Assembly (NCBI RefSeq): GCF_040807025.1
Contig: NC_090942.1
Location: forward strand, 192,752,247-192,816,246
From: Struthio camelus
Lineage: Eukaryota > Chordata > Aves > Struthioniformes > Struthionidae
Reading direction: 5' to 3'
Length of the DNA: 64,000 bases
Shown: positions 1-36,322 of the stretch, piece by piece
How positions within the stretch are numbered: position 1 is the first letter of the stretch
How the letters are laid out: each line of letters begins with the position of its first letter
Notes under the pieces: model-generated
Database searches by the model: none
Seen by the model: the letters and a program-made list of their open reading frames with translations, nothing else
Told to the model about the DNA's origin: nothing
Position numbers and translations under genes: made by a program

Positions 1-23297
<23,297 letters not shown>

Positions 23298-23600
23298 CCG
23301 GCCTCTGCGGCATCCTCCGGCAGGCTCCTCGCGGCTCCTCCGCCCGCCGGCGTGGACGCTCCCGCTCCCTTTCCCTCCAAGGCGCCTCCGCGCCGGAGGC
23401 GGGCGGCCCGCGGAAGAAGAGCCGCGGCCGTTACAGCCGTTACGGCAGTTGCTGCCACCTCCCCGCGCAGCGCAGCAAGTCTAGGGACCGAGCGGGTGCG
23501 CGGCCGGCACCACGCACGTGACAGCGACGAGCCCAACACGGCGGGGGGGGGGGGGGGAGGGATGAAGAGCGGTCTAGTCACGTGATGCCCAGCCCACCTA
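23298..23600 (-). other. RCBTB1: Possible RCBTB1 non-coding first exon
   Basis: A good minus-strand splice donor (GCCGG/GTGAGG) has its exon edge at 23298 within the CpG island. An exon from a start site near 23.6 kb, below the CCAAT and GC boxes, would splice to the acceptor at 16888. The start site position is a guess; other donors may be used. Confidence 0.3.
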
Positions 23601-23725
23601 CACCCCCCCCCCCACCCCGGGCCGCGCTCGACCGTCCGCGCGCGCCTTCTCGTGGCCAACGGCAGGTAGCGCTCCCGCCCCTTCCTCGCCGCCTATTGGC
23701 GGCGGGCGGGACGCGGGACCACGTG
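23515..23725. promoter_or_regulatory. Three CACGTG E-boxes
   Basis: CACGTG occurs at 23515-23520, inside the perfect palindrome TCACGTGA at 23578-23585, and at 23720-23725. TCACGTGA matches the preferred core of USF and TFEB/MITF-type bHLH-ZIP factors (also called the CLEAR core). Binding is inferred only from the motif. Confidence 0.6.
23674..23699 (-). promoter_or_regulatory. GC box and CCAAT box
   Basis: In minus-strand sense a CCAAT (plus-strand ATTGG at 23695-23699) lies just upstream of a GGGGCGGGA GC box (from 23674). This pairing and spacing are usual for NF-Y and Sp1 sites in CpG-island promoters. It fits a minus-strand start site some tens of bases lower, consistent with RCBTB1. 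Confidence 0.5.
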
Positions 23726-23824
23726 GCCTCCCCCCTCCCCCCGGCCCGGCGCGCGGCGCCTCAGCCCCCCCGCCCCCCGCCGTCTCGTGTGACGGTTCGT
23801 TGCGGAGGTGCCGGTGGGGCCGGG

Positions 23825-23848
23825 CCGGACCGGACCGGACCGGACCGG
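23825..23848. repeat. CCGGA pentanucleotide tandem
   Basis: Four perfect CCGGA units followed by CCGG, inside the CpG island. Confidence 0.9.
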
Positions 23849-25606
23849 CCCCCGGGAGCTCCGCCACAGGCTGCTTCTCCCTCGATGAGTCCGCAGCAGG
23901 GTCAGCGGAGCGCCGCTGCCCCTGCGGGAGTCGCCTAGTGGTCAAGACTGCCTCTCCCGGGGACAACCGTTGCCCAGGGAGGGTGTCAAATGGCGCCTGC
24001 CTGCCCCTGGGCTCTACCGGCGTGGAGCTGAAGGGAAAATGAGGCGGAGAGCAGCTAGAAGAGGCACTAAGGCCTGCGGCGGGATCCACGCTCGCTGTCT
24101 TTCAGGGCAGGGCCTGTCATGCCTAAGACCAGCTGGTAACTCGTGTTAGCAGCCTGGCGCCGTCGCAGATAAAGACTCCTCTCGCACTTAAAAACCAAAA
24201 ATGGTTTCAAGCGTTTTTAAAGGACCTGTTCAGACTTACCATTGACATAATCTCTGCATTTACACCTGCAGATCAAGGAGGAGACAGAGCTGTGGGGGAG
24301 GATCCAGGAAAAAGAAGATTGGAGCTGCTTTGTTACAAGAAGCTGTTACCAGGAAATGGCTTCCGTTTTTCTTAAAATTTACTTATTGTCCTGACTGTGT
24401 ACAGGGTCATGAAGCAGCTGGAGCCTGCAGTCTTTGCAGTGAGTCGAGGACCAGTTGATCTGAAATACCAAACAGTAGGAGGTATCAACCTGTCTTTGGG
24501 AGCGGGCAATTTAGGACAAAGCTTTCTGAAGAGGCAAAAAGAGGAAAATCAGTTTCAGCACCCAAGGAATTCAATTAAGATAGGTTGCTATGAGAAGGAA
24601 TCAGTGAGGCTGAAGAAATTTTGCCCTGGAATATGAAGCAAAAAGGGCACAGCAGTAGGTCCAGGGTAAAAGAGATTTTCCTTGCCAAATTCTTGCTTAC
24701 CGGACTGTTGAGTGACCATTTTAGCTGGCACCAGGAAGAGGCCGCTGAATATGTTCTGCAGCTTGTAGAGCCACAGAAGGCGAAGGCATAAATGAGACGA
24801 TACGCAGAGGCTCTAAAAGAGACAGAAAGGGAATCACAATCTAATACACACCACCCAAATGTACACCAGTGTTTCCCTTTTGCCAGAGATACAGCAGTGC
24901 GTATACACCACACTTACTCTGCTCATGGGTGTGGATACACAAAGGAATCATCTGTTCAGAGTGACTGCCTTTCCTGACATTGCTAGGAAATGGTAAGGAG
25001 GTGGAGCTGTGTAAACAGGACTATGAGCCTATTCAGTACTGTAATAAAAAGAAGAGCTGTTGATTTATAATATATAGAAGCCCAGTTGCTTTAACAAGTA
25101 CTACAGCACAAGCCCGCAGTCAAGTTTTTTTTCATGTGAGCATGAAGTTACTTGTCATTAGTTATCAATGTGTAATAAGTCCTTGAACACTGCACAATAA
25201 TTGCAGTCAGTTTTTTGCTATGTTCCTTGTATTCCTGGCTTTACAATGGGCTGAAACAGCTAAAAAATGTCCTATATGGGACAGAAGTCACTTTATAATC
25301 TAGTGAATGCTAGTTACTAGTTTCTGTTCTTTTTCTTTCTATTTTCCTTTTCTAAAAAGCCAACAATAACAAAAAAACAACCTTCCCCCATCAGCTTTTT
25401 AGGGGGGAAAGGAATATGAAATCTTAGCTCAATCTTGGAAAAGCTATGACTAGCTGAAAAAGTTCTGAAAGCAAGCAACCAAGCAAAGCAATGATATTTA
25501 GAGGCAAACACTGGTGAATAAAAGGAATGCTTAATGTGGTGTACAGCAAATGCATGTAACTCACTGCTGACTTCAGTGAGTTAACAGCTCAGAAGCTGGC
25601 TGCTGT

Positions 25607-25638
25607 CTCGCTCGCTCGCGCTCGCTCGCTCTCTCTCC
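25607..25638. repeat. (CTCG)n/(CT)n microsatellite
   Basis: Five CTCG units with one CG interruption, followed by CT repeats. It is CpG-containing but stands alone in AT-rich sequence. Confidence 0.9.
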
Positions 25639-26935
25639 CTATACTGATAGTCTCAACTTACATCTCCTTTGATAACCGTAGCAGATGAATATGAAGTGCT
25701 TTTCTCAAGTAACCAAACTCAAAAACTTTTCAGATTTGAAATGAACAATAACCTGGCATTGAATTACACCCAGAGCCGTAGTGCAACCTGAATCAGCGTT
25801 TAATTCCTAAGTACGTGCTGTTGAAACGGGAGATCACCAAGTTGCATAGTCTCAGACAGATCCAAGTTTAGTAGAACGTACAGTCATTTGTCAGTTGTAG
25901 ATGAAAAAAGTCTGTTCTACATCTGCAGCTGTATGAGTGACTGCAAACAGTGAGGACTCATGATGGCAACCAGCAGTGATTTGTTAGAAGATACTACAAA
26001 GAAGCAATTTCTTCAAAATATTTCTCTGCTCCTCTTTCAGCATTTTTTTTTCCGTCAGTCAACTGTTTTCACGCAAACTGCAGCATCCTAGGATATGATG
26101 CCAACTAAATCTGGTATGAAAATGATACAGAGCTGAGTATTGTCTGTACATAGCTGGCATCACATTCACAAGTTACGCAGTCTTCACTGTCAGCTTTCTA
26201 CAGACGTCAATGAATAAGTACACAAAATGTATGTACAGGTGTTGTTCAGCTAAACCTCTTTCAAAGTGATCCTGCCACTAAAGGATGCTATGGGTCTAAC
26301 TGCTCTATAGGAGGATGTACTCCCTAATCAAACCACAGGGCTCTGAGAGTCTTTTGGCAGGAGCTATTTGATTACTTTTGAGAGAGCCTCTCCATCAAGA
26401 AATGTGTGGGATAACAGTGACACTCTGTGGTGAGCCAGATAAAATACAATTTATTAATACTGATTTTCACAGGTTTTCTTTGTTTTCATCCTTTTTTTTG
26501 GAGAGGAAGTTATTAAATATCAGTCTGTAGTTTTCATTCTTGTTGATGGCTTCCAGTATTTTTTGAATACATTAATACATTATTGTTATAAAATGCTCTA
26601 AACATGTCAGCTAAGAATGAAACTACAAACAAAACCTTACATCCAAATGCTTGAATTTGGGGAGCGTTCAGAGTGGGATCGAGCTTTTGAGACCCCTCTG
26701 TTGCCCTGGAATTTGGCTAGTTGTCAGAACCACATTTTCAGATTCCATGCTTATATTGTCATTTTAATCACATTTTTTTCCTGAGGAATTGTAACTAGGA
26801 GAGGCCCATTAAGGAAAACTGGATTTGTATGTTTCAAAGCAGAGTTTCCTTCTGACTAATCTAGAGGGGTACGTATAGCCTCATCAGCTTACCTCCAAGC
26901 TTTAATTTTCACTTCCTGTAGGATTAACAGATTCA

Positions 26936-27014
26936 GAGGACATAACCTGTATTATATATAGTGCAAGTAGGCAGAGAGGACATTATCTGTATTATATATA
27001 GTGCGAGTAAGCAG
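26936..27014. repeat. 40-bp tandem duplication
   Basis: Two adjacent copies of a 40-base unit (gaggacat...tattatatatagtgc...) with a few mismatches. Copy 1 is 26936-26975 and copy 2 begins at 26976. Confidence 0.85.
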
Positions 27015-29589
27015 TGTGATTATGCATCATTAGAGAGTCTACGTAGGGCTTTCTCTTAATAGCAACGGAAGGAACAACAGAAGACAGTTCTTCCTTCAAA
27101 GTCTCTATGTTCAACGAGTGGAGGAGCAAACAGGTGAGAGGATGGAATGAGAGCGATTTTTTTGCACATAGAATATTTATGCTTTTTGTAAATATGCCCA
27201 TTTTTTTCTTTTTATACCAGAATAATGAAAGAACTGAGGTTAAGGCATTTCAAGATAGCCAGAACTATCTTCAGAACTATTAACTAGTTCTGAACATGAA
27301 GACAGCATGTACTTAGTGTGTAGCATAGATGAAGTTTATGGCTTAAACTGGGGTAGAGACCAAACCGTAAGAGGAAGTGCTAACAGATAGTCTCAGAAAA
27401 GGGAGTGACGGTGATAAGATAGGTAAGGAAGCCTAGAAGCTCAGTTTTAATGAGAAAAAAGGCCCTGAGAAAACAAAGCTGAGTGTTAGGAGTCAAGGAG
27501 GAAGAGGTCACTGAAGTGAAGAGGTAAGAAGAAGGACCTGGAATGAGAGTTTCAGTGATCTGCACAAACAAGTATTGCCAATTTATGCAGAAAAAAATAG
27601 AACAGTTTGAATACCACTTGAATAAATGAATCTGCAGAGAGGACCTGTATCCTGGTCTAATTCTAAACAACTTTGAAAATTATAAATTCAGAGACTGTAA
27701 TAAAAATATTTATGAAATATATTCTACAACTGTATACAAAAGATGTAGTAGCTCAAACAGAAATCAACTCAAGGTAAGTACTTTTCTTTTCCCTACTAGA
27801 CATTGCAACATATTCCAGCATTCCAGCTAGGGGATGACAGCATGAGGGGGAAAAAAAAGTAATTGCTCTGAGTCGTATTTCTCCACATCTGCCTCACTGC
27901 CAGGGTGCTGTGGGGCCAGCGGCTCCCTGGGGCCTGTCCCACCACCCCATAAGAGAGCAGGGCAGCTGGGGGCAGTCCCGATGCCATGGGACCGCCATCG
28001 GGCTGAGGCTGGGTCACATGGTTGCCCACAGGTTGGCTTTGGAGTCGGCAGGAACTGTGGCCAGGCAGGGCAGGGTTGCAGTGAGGCTGGAGCCTGGCGC
28101 CGCTGCGATGTCACGGGGCAGGGGCTGGGCTGAAATGGGGGCCCGGGTGGGGGAGGCCCCAGGGGATGGGCAGAGATAGGGAGGCCTGTCAAAGCCCTTA
28201 GGGGCCCTGACATTTGCAAGGATGTTATGAAAATAATTTGGGTAAGATTTGTGGGGCCTCCCACAAATTTTCAATTTAGAAATTTTGGATGAAAGCAAAG
28301 TGCTAATCTACAAATCAATTTTAGATTAAAAAAAAATTCGTAGTTTTCATGAAAATAATCCTTTGGTTTCAGTGGCATTGGGACTAAGCTTTCACATACC
28401 TCTAATTATCTCTTTGATGCAAAGGTCACTGCATAGCTGAAGGAAGAGACAGCTGTGTACAGTGCCTGTGAGACCATTAATGGGAATTGTTATGCTAATA
28501 AGAGGTAAAGATCAGTGTGCAGGTGACTTGGAAGTTTTTGCCTTCTTTTCCCAGATACTTCTGGTAATGTGGTAATATAATTAAGGGGCACTGCTTTCTC
28601 AAGAAGCGTTTCTGATGGACTCAGCCACACCTTTGCTACACAATTAATGCTGACTTCCAGGGAACTGGTGGCATCACAGCCTTCAAACCTGAGACAGTCG
28701 TGCTAAGAGCGTCCTGGTTTAATCCCGAGATGAGATGGTTTCCACGGGGAGTTTTCAACTGTCAGCTCCGTTCTTCAAAGCCTGCTTCTCAGGCCATATT
28801 GTAAGCCCTTCTTTCCTCCTATCTACTCCTCTCCCCACCCCCATGGAGTGTGGTCAAAATGGTTTGATAGCTAATATAGTAAAAAAATATCCAGTTACGG
28901 AAATATTTAAGGCATTGAAGGAGAGGGATTCTATCCTGTAATGCTAGTCCTAATGATAGTCCTTTGTGATGACTATTTAGGACACAGAGAAATACATGGA
29001 TAATAAGCAGCAGACAAATAAATTGGCTGAAATTCTGTGAAATTCTACATGGACTCAGCTACCCTTGGCTCTGCTCCTGTGAATTCAGAGACGTGAAACA
29101 CAAGGCTTGAACATTTGTTCTGCCCACATAAGAAGTAGTTGGGATAAGGGCTGTCCTCATCTCTGAACACAATGAGGGAACTTCTGAATTATTTAGAAAG
29201 TGGCCTTTCTGTTCTGGCAATAGATTCACTCAGGACTGAGCTCATCTGCTTTTACTTTCTTTTCTTTCATTCTCTCTTAAACAGACTTGTAATTGCATCC
29301 ATGTATTATTTATTGGAAATAGTATGCTTTTATGACATAGCTGGGGATGGAACAGGCTCTGTTAGGGGTATTTTGCACCCCAGATTTTGGGTGGTTGGTG
29401 GGAAGGGAGAAAACAGGCTACGATTCAGTGTGGGTGGGGTATGAGGATTTTATGAAAGAGAGGGTAGAGTGGCCCCTATTTGCCCCTGAATTACTCTACT
29501 GTGTGTCGTGGAATACCTGAAAGCAGTCTTCATTAAAACTGTGCCCTAGGTGCCTCACTCTGGCTTTGTTTCTTTTTCCTTTTTCTTCT

Positions 29590-29604
29590 CCTTTTTTTTT
29601 TTTT
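29590..29604. repeat. Poly-T tract
   Basis: T run following a CT-rich stretch, a simple sequence. Confidence 0.7.
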
Positions 29605-32600
29605 TAACAGAAGAAGCCTATTTCTGTAGCGTGTTAGCAGGCAACGGACTAACGATTCTATCACATCGTATTTCAGATACTCAAGTTATTCATCAGTTGG
29701 TAGAATCACTACCCTAGCTTCCTGTATCTGTATTTGGGTTTACTTTTAAGAAATTAGAGCATTATGAATGCCTTGTCAAATGAAACAATCGTGCACCACA
29801 GCCACCTAACAAGCTTCAGAGAAGGTGTGCAAACGTAAAGGCAGGTGAAACATGTAAGGATCAATAGATGAATCACTAAAGCCATTGCTATTTCACAAAA
29901 TACCACCGGCGTTGGTTTTACAGTCCACTGTAATATGAGAAGAGGGTTCCCTCAAAATGGAGAACAGGCAGACTAAGGATCGAGGCAGCGATTTAGCTTT
30001 TCATTTAAAAAAAAAAAGGTTAAAACTCAAACAGATAGTTAACTTTCAGCCTGGTGCACGCTGCACAATATGCGACAAATGTCCTGCTGGGCCAGGCTTG
30101 GCTGCCCTCCGTACAGTGATCCTCTTCTCTTATTCCCAGCTCCTCTGGCCTCCTGCCCTTTTTCAGTTTATTTTCAAAGAAGATCACACACGAGCATTCA
30201 GTGCATCGCTTATCACACACATGACGGTATATTTGTATTGTTAGATCAACTGTGTGACAACTGCTGCAAAAAAGCATTAGCTCTGGAGCTGACCTAAAGT
30301 CTCAACACAGTAGCACATCTTACACACCCACAAGCTGTGCAAACGTTGTGGAGGCTCTCAGTGCCCGTCACCTCTAGGCGAGAGAGAACTCTGTAAGTGC
30401 TTCAGCCTTTGCTCACAGAAATATCCAGCAAAATATGGTCTCTAGGACCCCTTGCGATACTGTGCAGTCTATCTGGGCTGGACTCCTTGGAGTTTTTTAT
30501 TTTTCAGATTTATATTTGTTTTTCCTTTTAGGAAAAGATGCAAACTTGACATACTGTGCCCCAAGGGAGGAAATATGACTCTCTCAGGTCACTCAAGACC
30601 TATTGCTGGCTAGTCACATCCATGCGCTGTGCTGAAATTCACCCCAAGAGACGGTGGCTTGCAACATGGAGCTGTCACGCAGCGGTCCTTGCCAGGGAGC
30701 CGCACCTCCTGCAGGTACACGGGGCACCCCTGTGGGGCTGGCAAAATGCAGATGAATCACGCCTCCCTCTTCCTCTTCAAATAAAGGTAGTGGGGGAGCA
30801 GGTCTGCATTAACGCTGGGAGGGGAACACTGCAACCGCTTCAGTTCTGTATGCATCTGAGAAGCCTTTCAGTGAGCAAAACCCAACCGATAAAAAAGGTA
30901 CATATCGGCTTTGCTAGGGCTCTGCCTAACCATCAGCCACTCTTGTGCAAGGATCTCTGGAAACTATTTCAGGAGCACGTTTTTTCTTTTGGTGTGTGAA
31001 GTTCAAGTGGTGCTGTCTAGTTAAAACAGTCTTCCTTTCTTTTAGCGGATTTTTTTTCCCTTTCATCATAGAAGACTGACTTTGCCTCACTTTCGATAGT
31101 TAAGATGTAGTAAAAATGCTGATGTAAAGCATTTTATAGACTTTCACCCCAGGAAAGGCTTTTTTGTCTGTTGTCTTTCAAGGAGACACTAAAGTTTGCA
31201 CTTGGGTACCCTTCCTCAAGTCTCTGTTGCAATGGCCCGCCTAACAGATAGTAAATGAAAGACAATGCTAGGGAGATTATTTTTTCGCCTTTTCAAGTTA
31301 AGACCATATAAAAAATTGTCAGTTGTCTCATTGCTCATCTTTAAATGTGCAGTGCGCCCTTGGGCTGTGATTCAGCAAATTCCAGGAGTAACGTTTGTTT
31401 CAAACTGAGTTTCCTCTGTGTCCTGCTGGGGGTGGATTTCCCATTTGAGAAGCCAAGGAACAAAAGGTCATTTATTTCTGTATGTGGTGGGGAGGAAACT
31501 GCCACACTGTCTCTCCACCTCTTCCTGCAAAACGTTGGCTCTTTTTCATGCTGATCACTTAAGGTCGCAAATAAAAACGAAATTTAGAGGCAGCAAAGCT
31601 GCACCGCTCGCACCGGCCAGGGCCCACAAGAGGCTCTGGCCGTCCCGGAAGAGCTGCTGCAGGGCCTGGGTCTGTGATGCTGCAGGCAGCAGGCAACCCC
31701 GAGCCCCAGGTACGCTTGCTGGGGGGATCCCAGCCTCAGCCTCTCCTGTAACATCAGCGACGTCCAGTTGGCATGCACCACAGCAAGGAGAACCCTGCCA
31801 CGCTCCACCGAAACCCACCAGAAAACCTGCTCAGCAAAACTCCCTCTGCGGAGCATTTTTGGCCCTATCTCCTGGGCTCTCCATACCTGCTTGCCTCAGT
31901 GTCTCCAGGCTCTGGGCATTTATTGCACGCATGGCTAGTGCTTCACAGGAATGCTTTCTGCCAGATATTATAGAGATGCACGCGAGGGACAGAGCAGGTT
32001 TTCTTGTTTCTGCTGCCTCGAGTGCCAGTGCCTCTACTCTGCAGCAACGATCGCTGCAGGGGCACGAGGGCAAGCTCTGCTCCACCGCTTTCTCCGCTCA
32101 CATCCCACATCCCCGCATGGAAGGCACCGAAGCCAAAGGGACCAGCTGAACCAGACACGCATAAGCGCAGGAAAGCAAACAGCCGGCTGCTAAATGCTCT
32201 TAGCACAGCATCAAGTCGGGGTGAGATTCTGTAACGCGGTTTGAAGATGTATATATATTGATATCGGCCTTGCTTGTTTTAGGTCTTTCTTTTCCATTCC
32301 TTCTTTTTATCAAATTATATTTTTCCATGAAAAAGGTACATAATTTTCCTTGGGATAATTTAAACCTATGGAAATCAAATTTGAGTGCTAAATGCTTAGC
32401 ATGCACCTGCATGGCAAATCGTCCTCCAGATATCCCAAGGGTGCACTGAGCAGCCAAGAAGAAGCTCCGTCTCTCAAGCATTTTAACATTAGACTGAAGC
32501 ATCCTACAGGAAATGGTGTAGCACAGGCATGAGAGCCAAAAGGGTCTCTGTGCTCACCGGGGAGTTGAAATGCTCAAGGGCCTGGGACCCTCTTTTGTGG

Positions 32601-33089
32601 TGAGAGTCTCTGTCCAATTCCATTTAATCCACTGAAGGAAAGACCTCTAAAATCGTGGTTCTTTGGGCCTAGGGGCTCTCAGGGCTCAAAATTCTGTTAA
32701 GATTAAAACTAAGAAATTTAGCAGGATGCTTTAGTCTCTACTGTATTTTGAAATGAATGAGAGTGGTGGGAGAGGAGGTAGAGAAGAAACATTTTTAGGC
32801 AACAGAAGTCACCTGCTTTCAAGGAAGAACTCATTCAACCTAGAAACACCAAAGAAAAATGCACAGATAAGATCCTCTTCTCCTTGCACCAGTGCCTTTT
32901 ACAATTTTTAAGAAATTAATCATCCAGCTGTTACCAGTGGTGTTAGTAGCGTCAGTTCGTAGAGGGCATCAGCTGGAATACAGAATTTCATCCGTAAAGA
33001 AACAGTGACAGAACTGTAAAAGGATATGACAAGACCTTTTACAGGAAGGTCTCAATAAAAGAAAGCCTTCCAAGTGAAAAAAGTTACAA

Positions 33090-33119
33090 CTTTTAGCCAC
33101 ATTAATATGTGGCTAAAAG
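33090..33119. repeat. Perfect 13-bp inverted repeat, 4-base loop
   Basis: CTTTTAGCCACAT at 33090-33102, TAAT loop, then its exact reverse complement at 33107-33119. No T-rich or transposon ends flank it. Confidence 0.9.
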
Positions 33120-35008
33120 AACTATTAGATGCCATAAAATAGGGCTTCAGTGTTCATTTGGCCTCAGTAATCATAGTTATCGGTTTAGTTAAATTGCACT
33201 GAACTATATAATGAATTATATAACAAACATAAGTTTGTTACATAGCAAGGAGGATAAAATCATATCCTCAGACCTTTTCATATTTGCAGTTAATATATGC
33301 AGACTTTGGCTTGCTGTAGATAGTCGTAGTTTGCTTTTAACACCCAAGTTTCCAAGGCATCTGTTTTGTATTCAACTGTCCAAACCAGGCCAAGAGGTTT
33401 TTAGGAGATGGGAGAATCCAGGCAGAGACAAACAGGCTCAGGTTATTTGTGCAACCGGATAGCGAGTAAATGAAAAAAGACACATCTCTGTTGCTTATCC
33501 ATCTGTGTCAAACAACCGTCCTAGAGGCACAACATTAAAAAAAAGGCTCTGTATTGCATTGCTCCGCCAAAAAAGAAAAAAATTCCTTAGTTCATTGGTG
33601 TTTAGATATTGCGACTTAGATGGTACAAAACAAAGTGTTAGGGTCAGTCTTTTAAACTCGTCATGGATTAAAGGGTTGTCCTGCTGCTGCTTTACTCTTA
33701 ATGTTTGGGCTCTGGATGAGCGCATTTAACTCTACAGAATTATTTGCTTGTGGTTAAAAAAGGCACTGAAGGGTTGTACCACTGCCGAGTTCCCAATGGA
33801 AAATTTTGGCAGTTTTCTCCAAGGGAAAAAGTAGGCTCCTCTGGCAGTAAATAGAGGTAGCCACAAGCCTTTGGTAGAGATCAGCAATTACAAACTCAGG
33901 TAACGAGGCAGGGGCTGGGGAAGAAGGGGTTTCTCCTGGCAGTGGGAATCGCAAACGTCTGAAACAGATTAGCCAACATCCTAGTTACCGAAAACGCTCT
34001 CTTCCCTTGAAGCGGCAATTTGGCAATTTACCCCATCTCATGGGGCATCATGTGATTTACCATCCTTGTTTCCTGGAATAAGGCTTTTCTAGAGACTCGT
34101 TCACTTTATGCAACTTATCCACTGTACGGGGTTATCAAAATGATGTTGGCTCATAACATTTCAAAGAGCAACACAGAGTTTACTTCTTCTAATTATTTTC
34201 CATTTTTTCCTGTGCTGAAGAGCATGTTAAAAAAAGCATGTTAGTAAACCTAACTAGTCCTGCCCTGCTTTAATCCTAAACCCTTGCACTGTGCTCCTAC
34301 AGTGGCTCTTAAATGCGCCGGTGGCAAAACCTCCCCAGTTCAAATGGAGCAGCGATGAAGTTTGTAGGAATTAGTCAGCTATAGGTAGGGAAATCAGATA
34401 CTCCTTTTTCTTTTTGTTAATCCTGTAGGAGCTGCTGCCAGCTGGGAGGGCGTGCAGGAATTCACAATTTTCATCTTCCTTGGCATTACACAACACAGCA
34501 TCTGCAGTGATTTCAGTGGCAGACAAAAGAAAAGTCCTCAAGACACTTTCCTGTCACAAATTTGAAGTATTCTTTGGGTAACGGGCCCCAGAGCCCACTC
34601 TGGTAGTTGAAGATCCCTTCCCAGCAGCTCTTCTGGCTGTGAACTCAGTTCCCTTGATAATTCTGGTCTTGGCTGTCTCAAGGCCAAAAGGAGATTTTTT
34701 GTATCAGGAAGAGCTTTTAAGTAGGCTGTTTCTTTCTTTTTTAATTTTTTGCCACCAGTTTTTTGTTTGGGTCTCTTTATTAAGCAAAAGCATTACTGAG
34801 GTAATAGTCCTGCTGCTGCATTTTCCCTTCCAGCCTTGTAACCTGCTCCCTGCCTCTGGTCTCTGCTGGTAGCTTCTCACAGCTTCATCAGCTCTCTTTA
34901 ATGGCCTTATATTTGGTCAGTATTCAGCTGTTAGCGTGATCTGCTTTTCCTTGGCCTTGCATCTGGTGACTAGGGGCTAAACGTGGCCAAAGTAGCAAAA
35001 GTGGCCAA

Positions 35009-35170
35009 GTCATAGACTAATTTGGAAGGGATATCTGGCTCGATATGGGACTTAAAGCAGGGCCTCCTCCAAGGCTGGATCTTGCTCTGGCATCAGACCA
35101 GGTTGCTCAAGGCCTTGTCCGTCAGTTTTGAACACCTCCAAGGATGAAAATTCAGCACAGATTTATCTTT
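35009..35170 (-). mobile_element. Degenerate CR1 LINE fragment
   Basis: Plus-strand phrases such as tcatagactaatttggaagg, gaccaggttgctcaaggcct and ttttgaacacctccaaggat match the inverted CR1 3' region with many changes. It is older than the copy at 2085, lies in the same orientation, and has no coding potential. Edges are approximate. Confidence 0.7.
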
Positions 35171-36322
35171 TAATTTCTGACCATGAATTTTCCATCGGTT
35201 CCCAAAGAGAGGGAAAGCAGGGAGCCAAAAAAAATCCAATGGTAATAAAAGCACTGCAGGCAGGACAATTCTCCTCTCATGGGCTCACATCATGACTTCC
35301 ATATTTGACCCCACTCACAACTTCTACCATTACACCAAACTGTTTCAACTCAAGCGTTAGCTTACTTCTGCTCTTGCGAATTGTCCTTGTTCCTCTGTAA
35401 TTGCCAAGTTTCTTTTCAACGCTTTAGAAATACGGCCCCGCAGCAGCTCAACGAGGGAACACTTGGACGGGAGCTGCAGCCGAGCACTACTGCTGCAGGT
35501 TTTTCTGTATAATGAGTTGATCTGGCTGAGCAGGCAGCTATTGCAAAAGCCACGTGGGACAGCCCTCCATTGAGCTTTGCTTCCTAAACACGCATTTCCA
35601 AGACGCTTTGGTGGCGAGCACCAGGCGGTCGCTGGGGTTCCTCTGACGCGCCCTGGCCCCGTTTCGTGGGGATCTTGCCCTCACCAGGCAGACCCAGACC
35701 AGCGGCAGAAGCCGCTGGGGTAATTTTTGGCCGTGAGGAGAAGATGACAGCCCAAGGCCCATGTGAGAGCAGTGGGAGCCATCCCCAAAAGAGCAACTGC
35801 TCCAAGACAGAGATCTGCACAGGTTAAGTTACTGCTATGCTCAACTGCAGGAATTGTTCGATCTAATTTAGTTCTGCACACTTTGAGTATTCTCTATTTG
35901 AAACAACATACATTAACATTAGTGCACAGCAATCAGGTGCAAAAAGAAAGCTTACACTATTATTTCCACTAATACTGGATTTCTCCTGAATGGCCTCAGT
36001 TTTCCTCTGAGCCTCCAGGTGAGATACAGCTCATTTCACTGACTGATAGATGCGTGCTGGATGGCTAAAGGATTCGTTTCATAAGAATAGCTTTTTTTCA
36101 GATAGGACATGGAAGAAAAGATTGCCAAAAACCATTTTGTTAGAAAACAGACTGTGTAATCCTGGGGAATGTTATAATTACCATTTTGGTATAGTTGTGG
36201 TTGTAGACTAATACCCTCCTCTTAAAGAAACCCTGAAATATCCCCTATAAAGGTTCACCGCAAGTAAATTACAAGAACAACCAAGGAGCAAAACCACATG
36301 TGATGACACCTCTTAAAAAGAC

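Noticed and set aside
23930-23990. tRNA-like stretch (cctagtggtcaagac resembling an A box)
   Set aside because: No B box (GGTTCGANNCC) follows at the right distance and no cloverleaf could be drawn.
27827-28264. Overlapping open frames of 77-145 codons in a GC-rich patch
   Set aside because: Frames overlap on both strands, are proline and low-complexity rich, and show no domain; low stop-codon density in GC-rich DNA explains them.
30556-30999. Plus-strand frame of 147 codons tested as a possible ARL11
   Set aside because: It lacks the GTPase motifs (GLDSAGKTT, WDVGG, NKQ) that any ARF-like protein must show.
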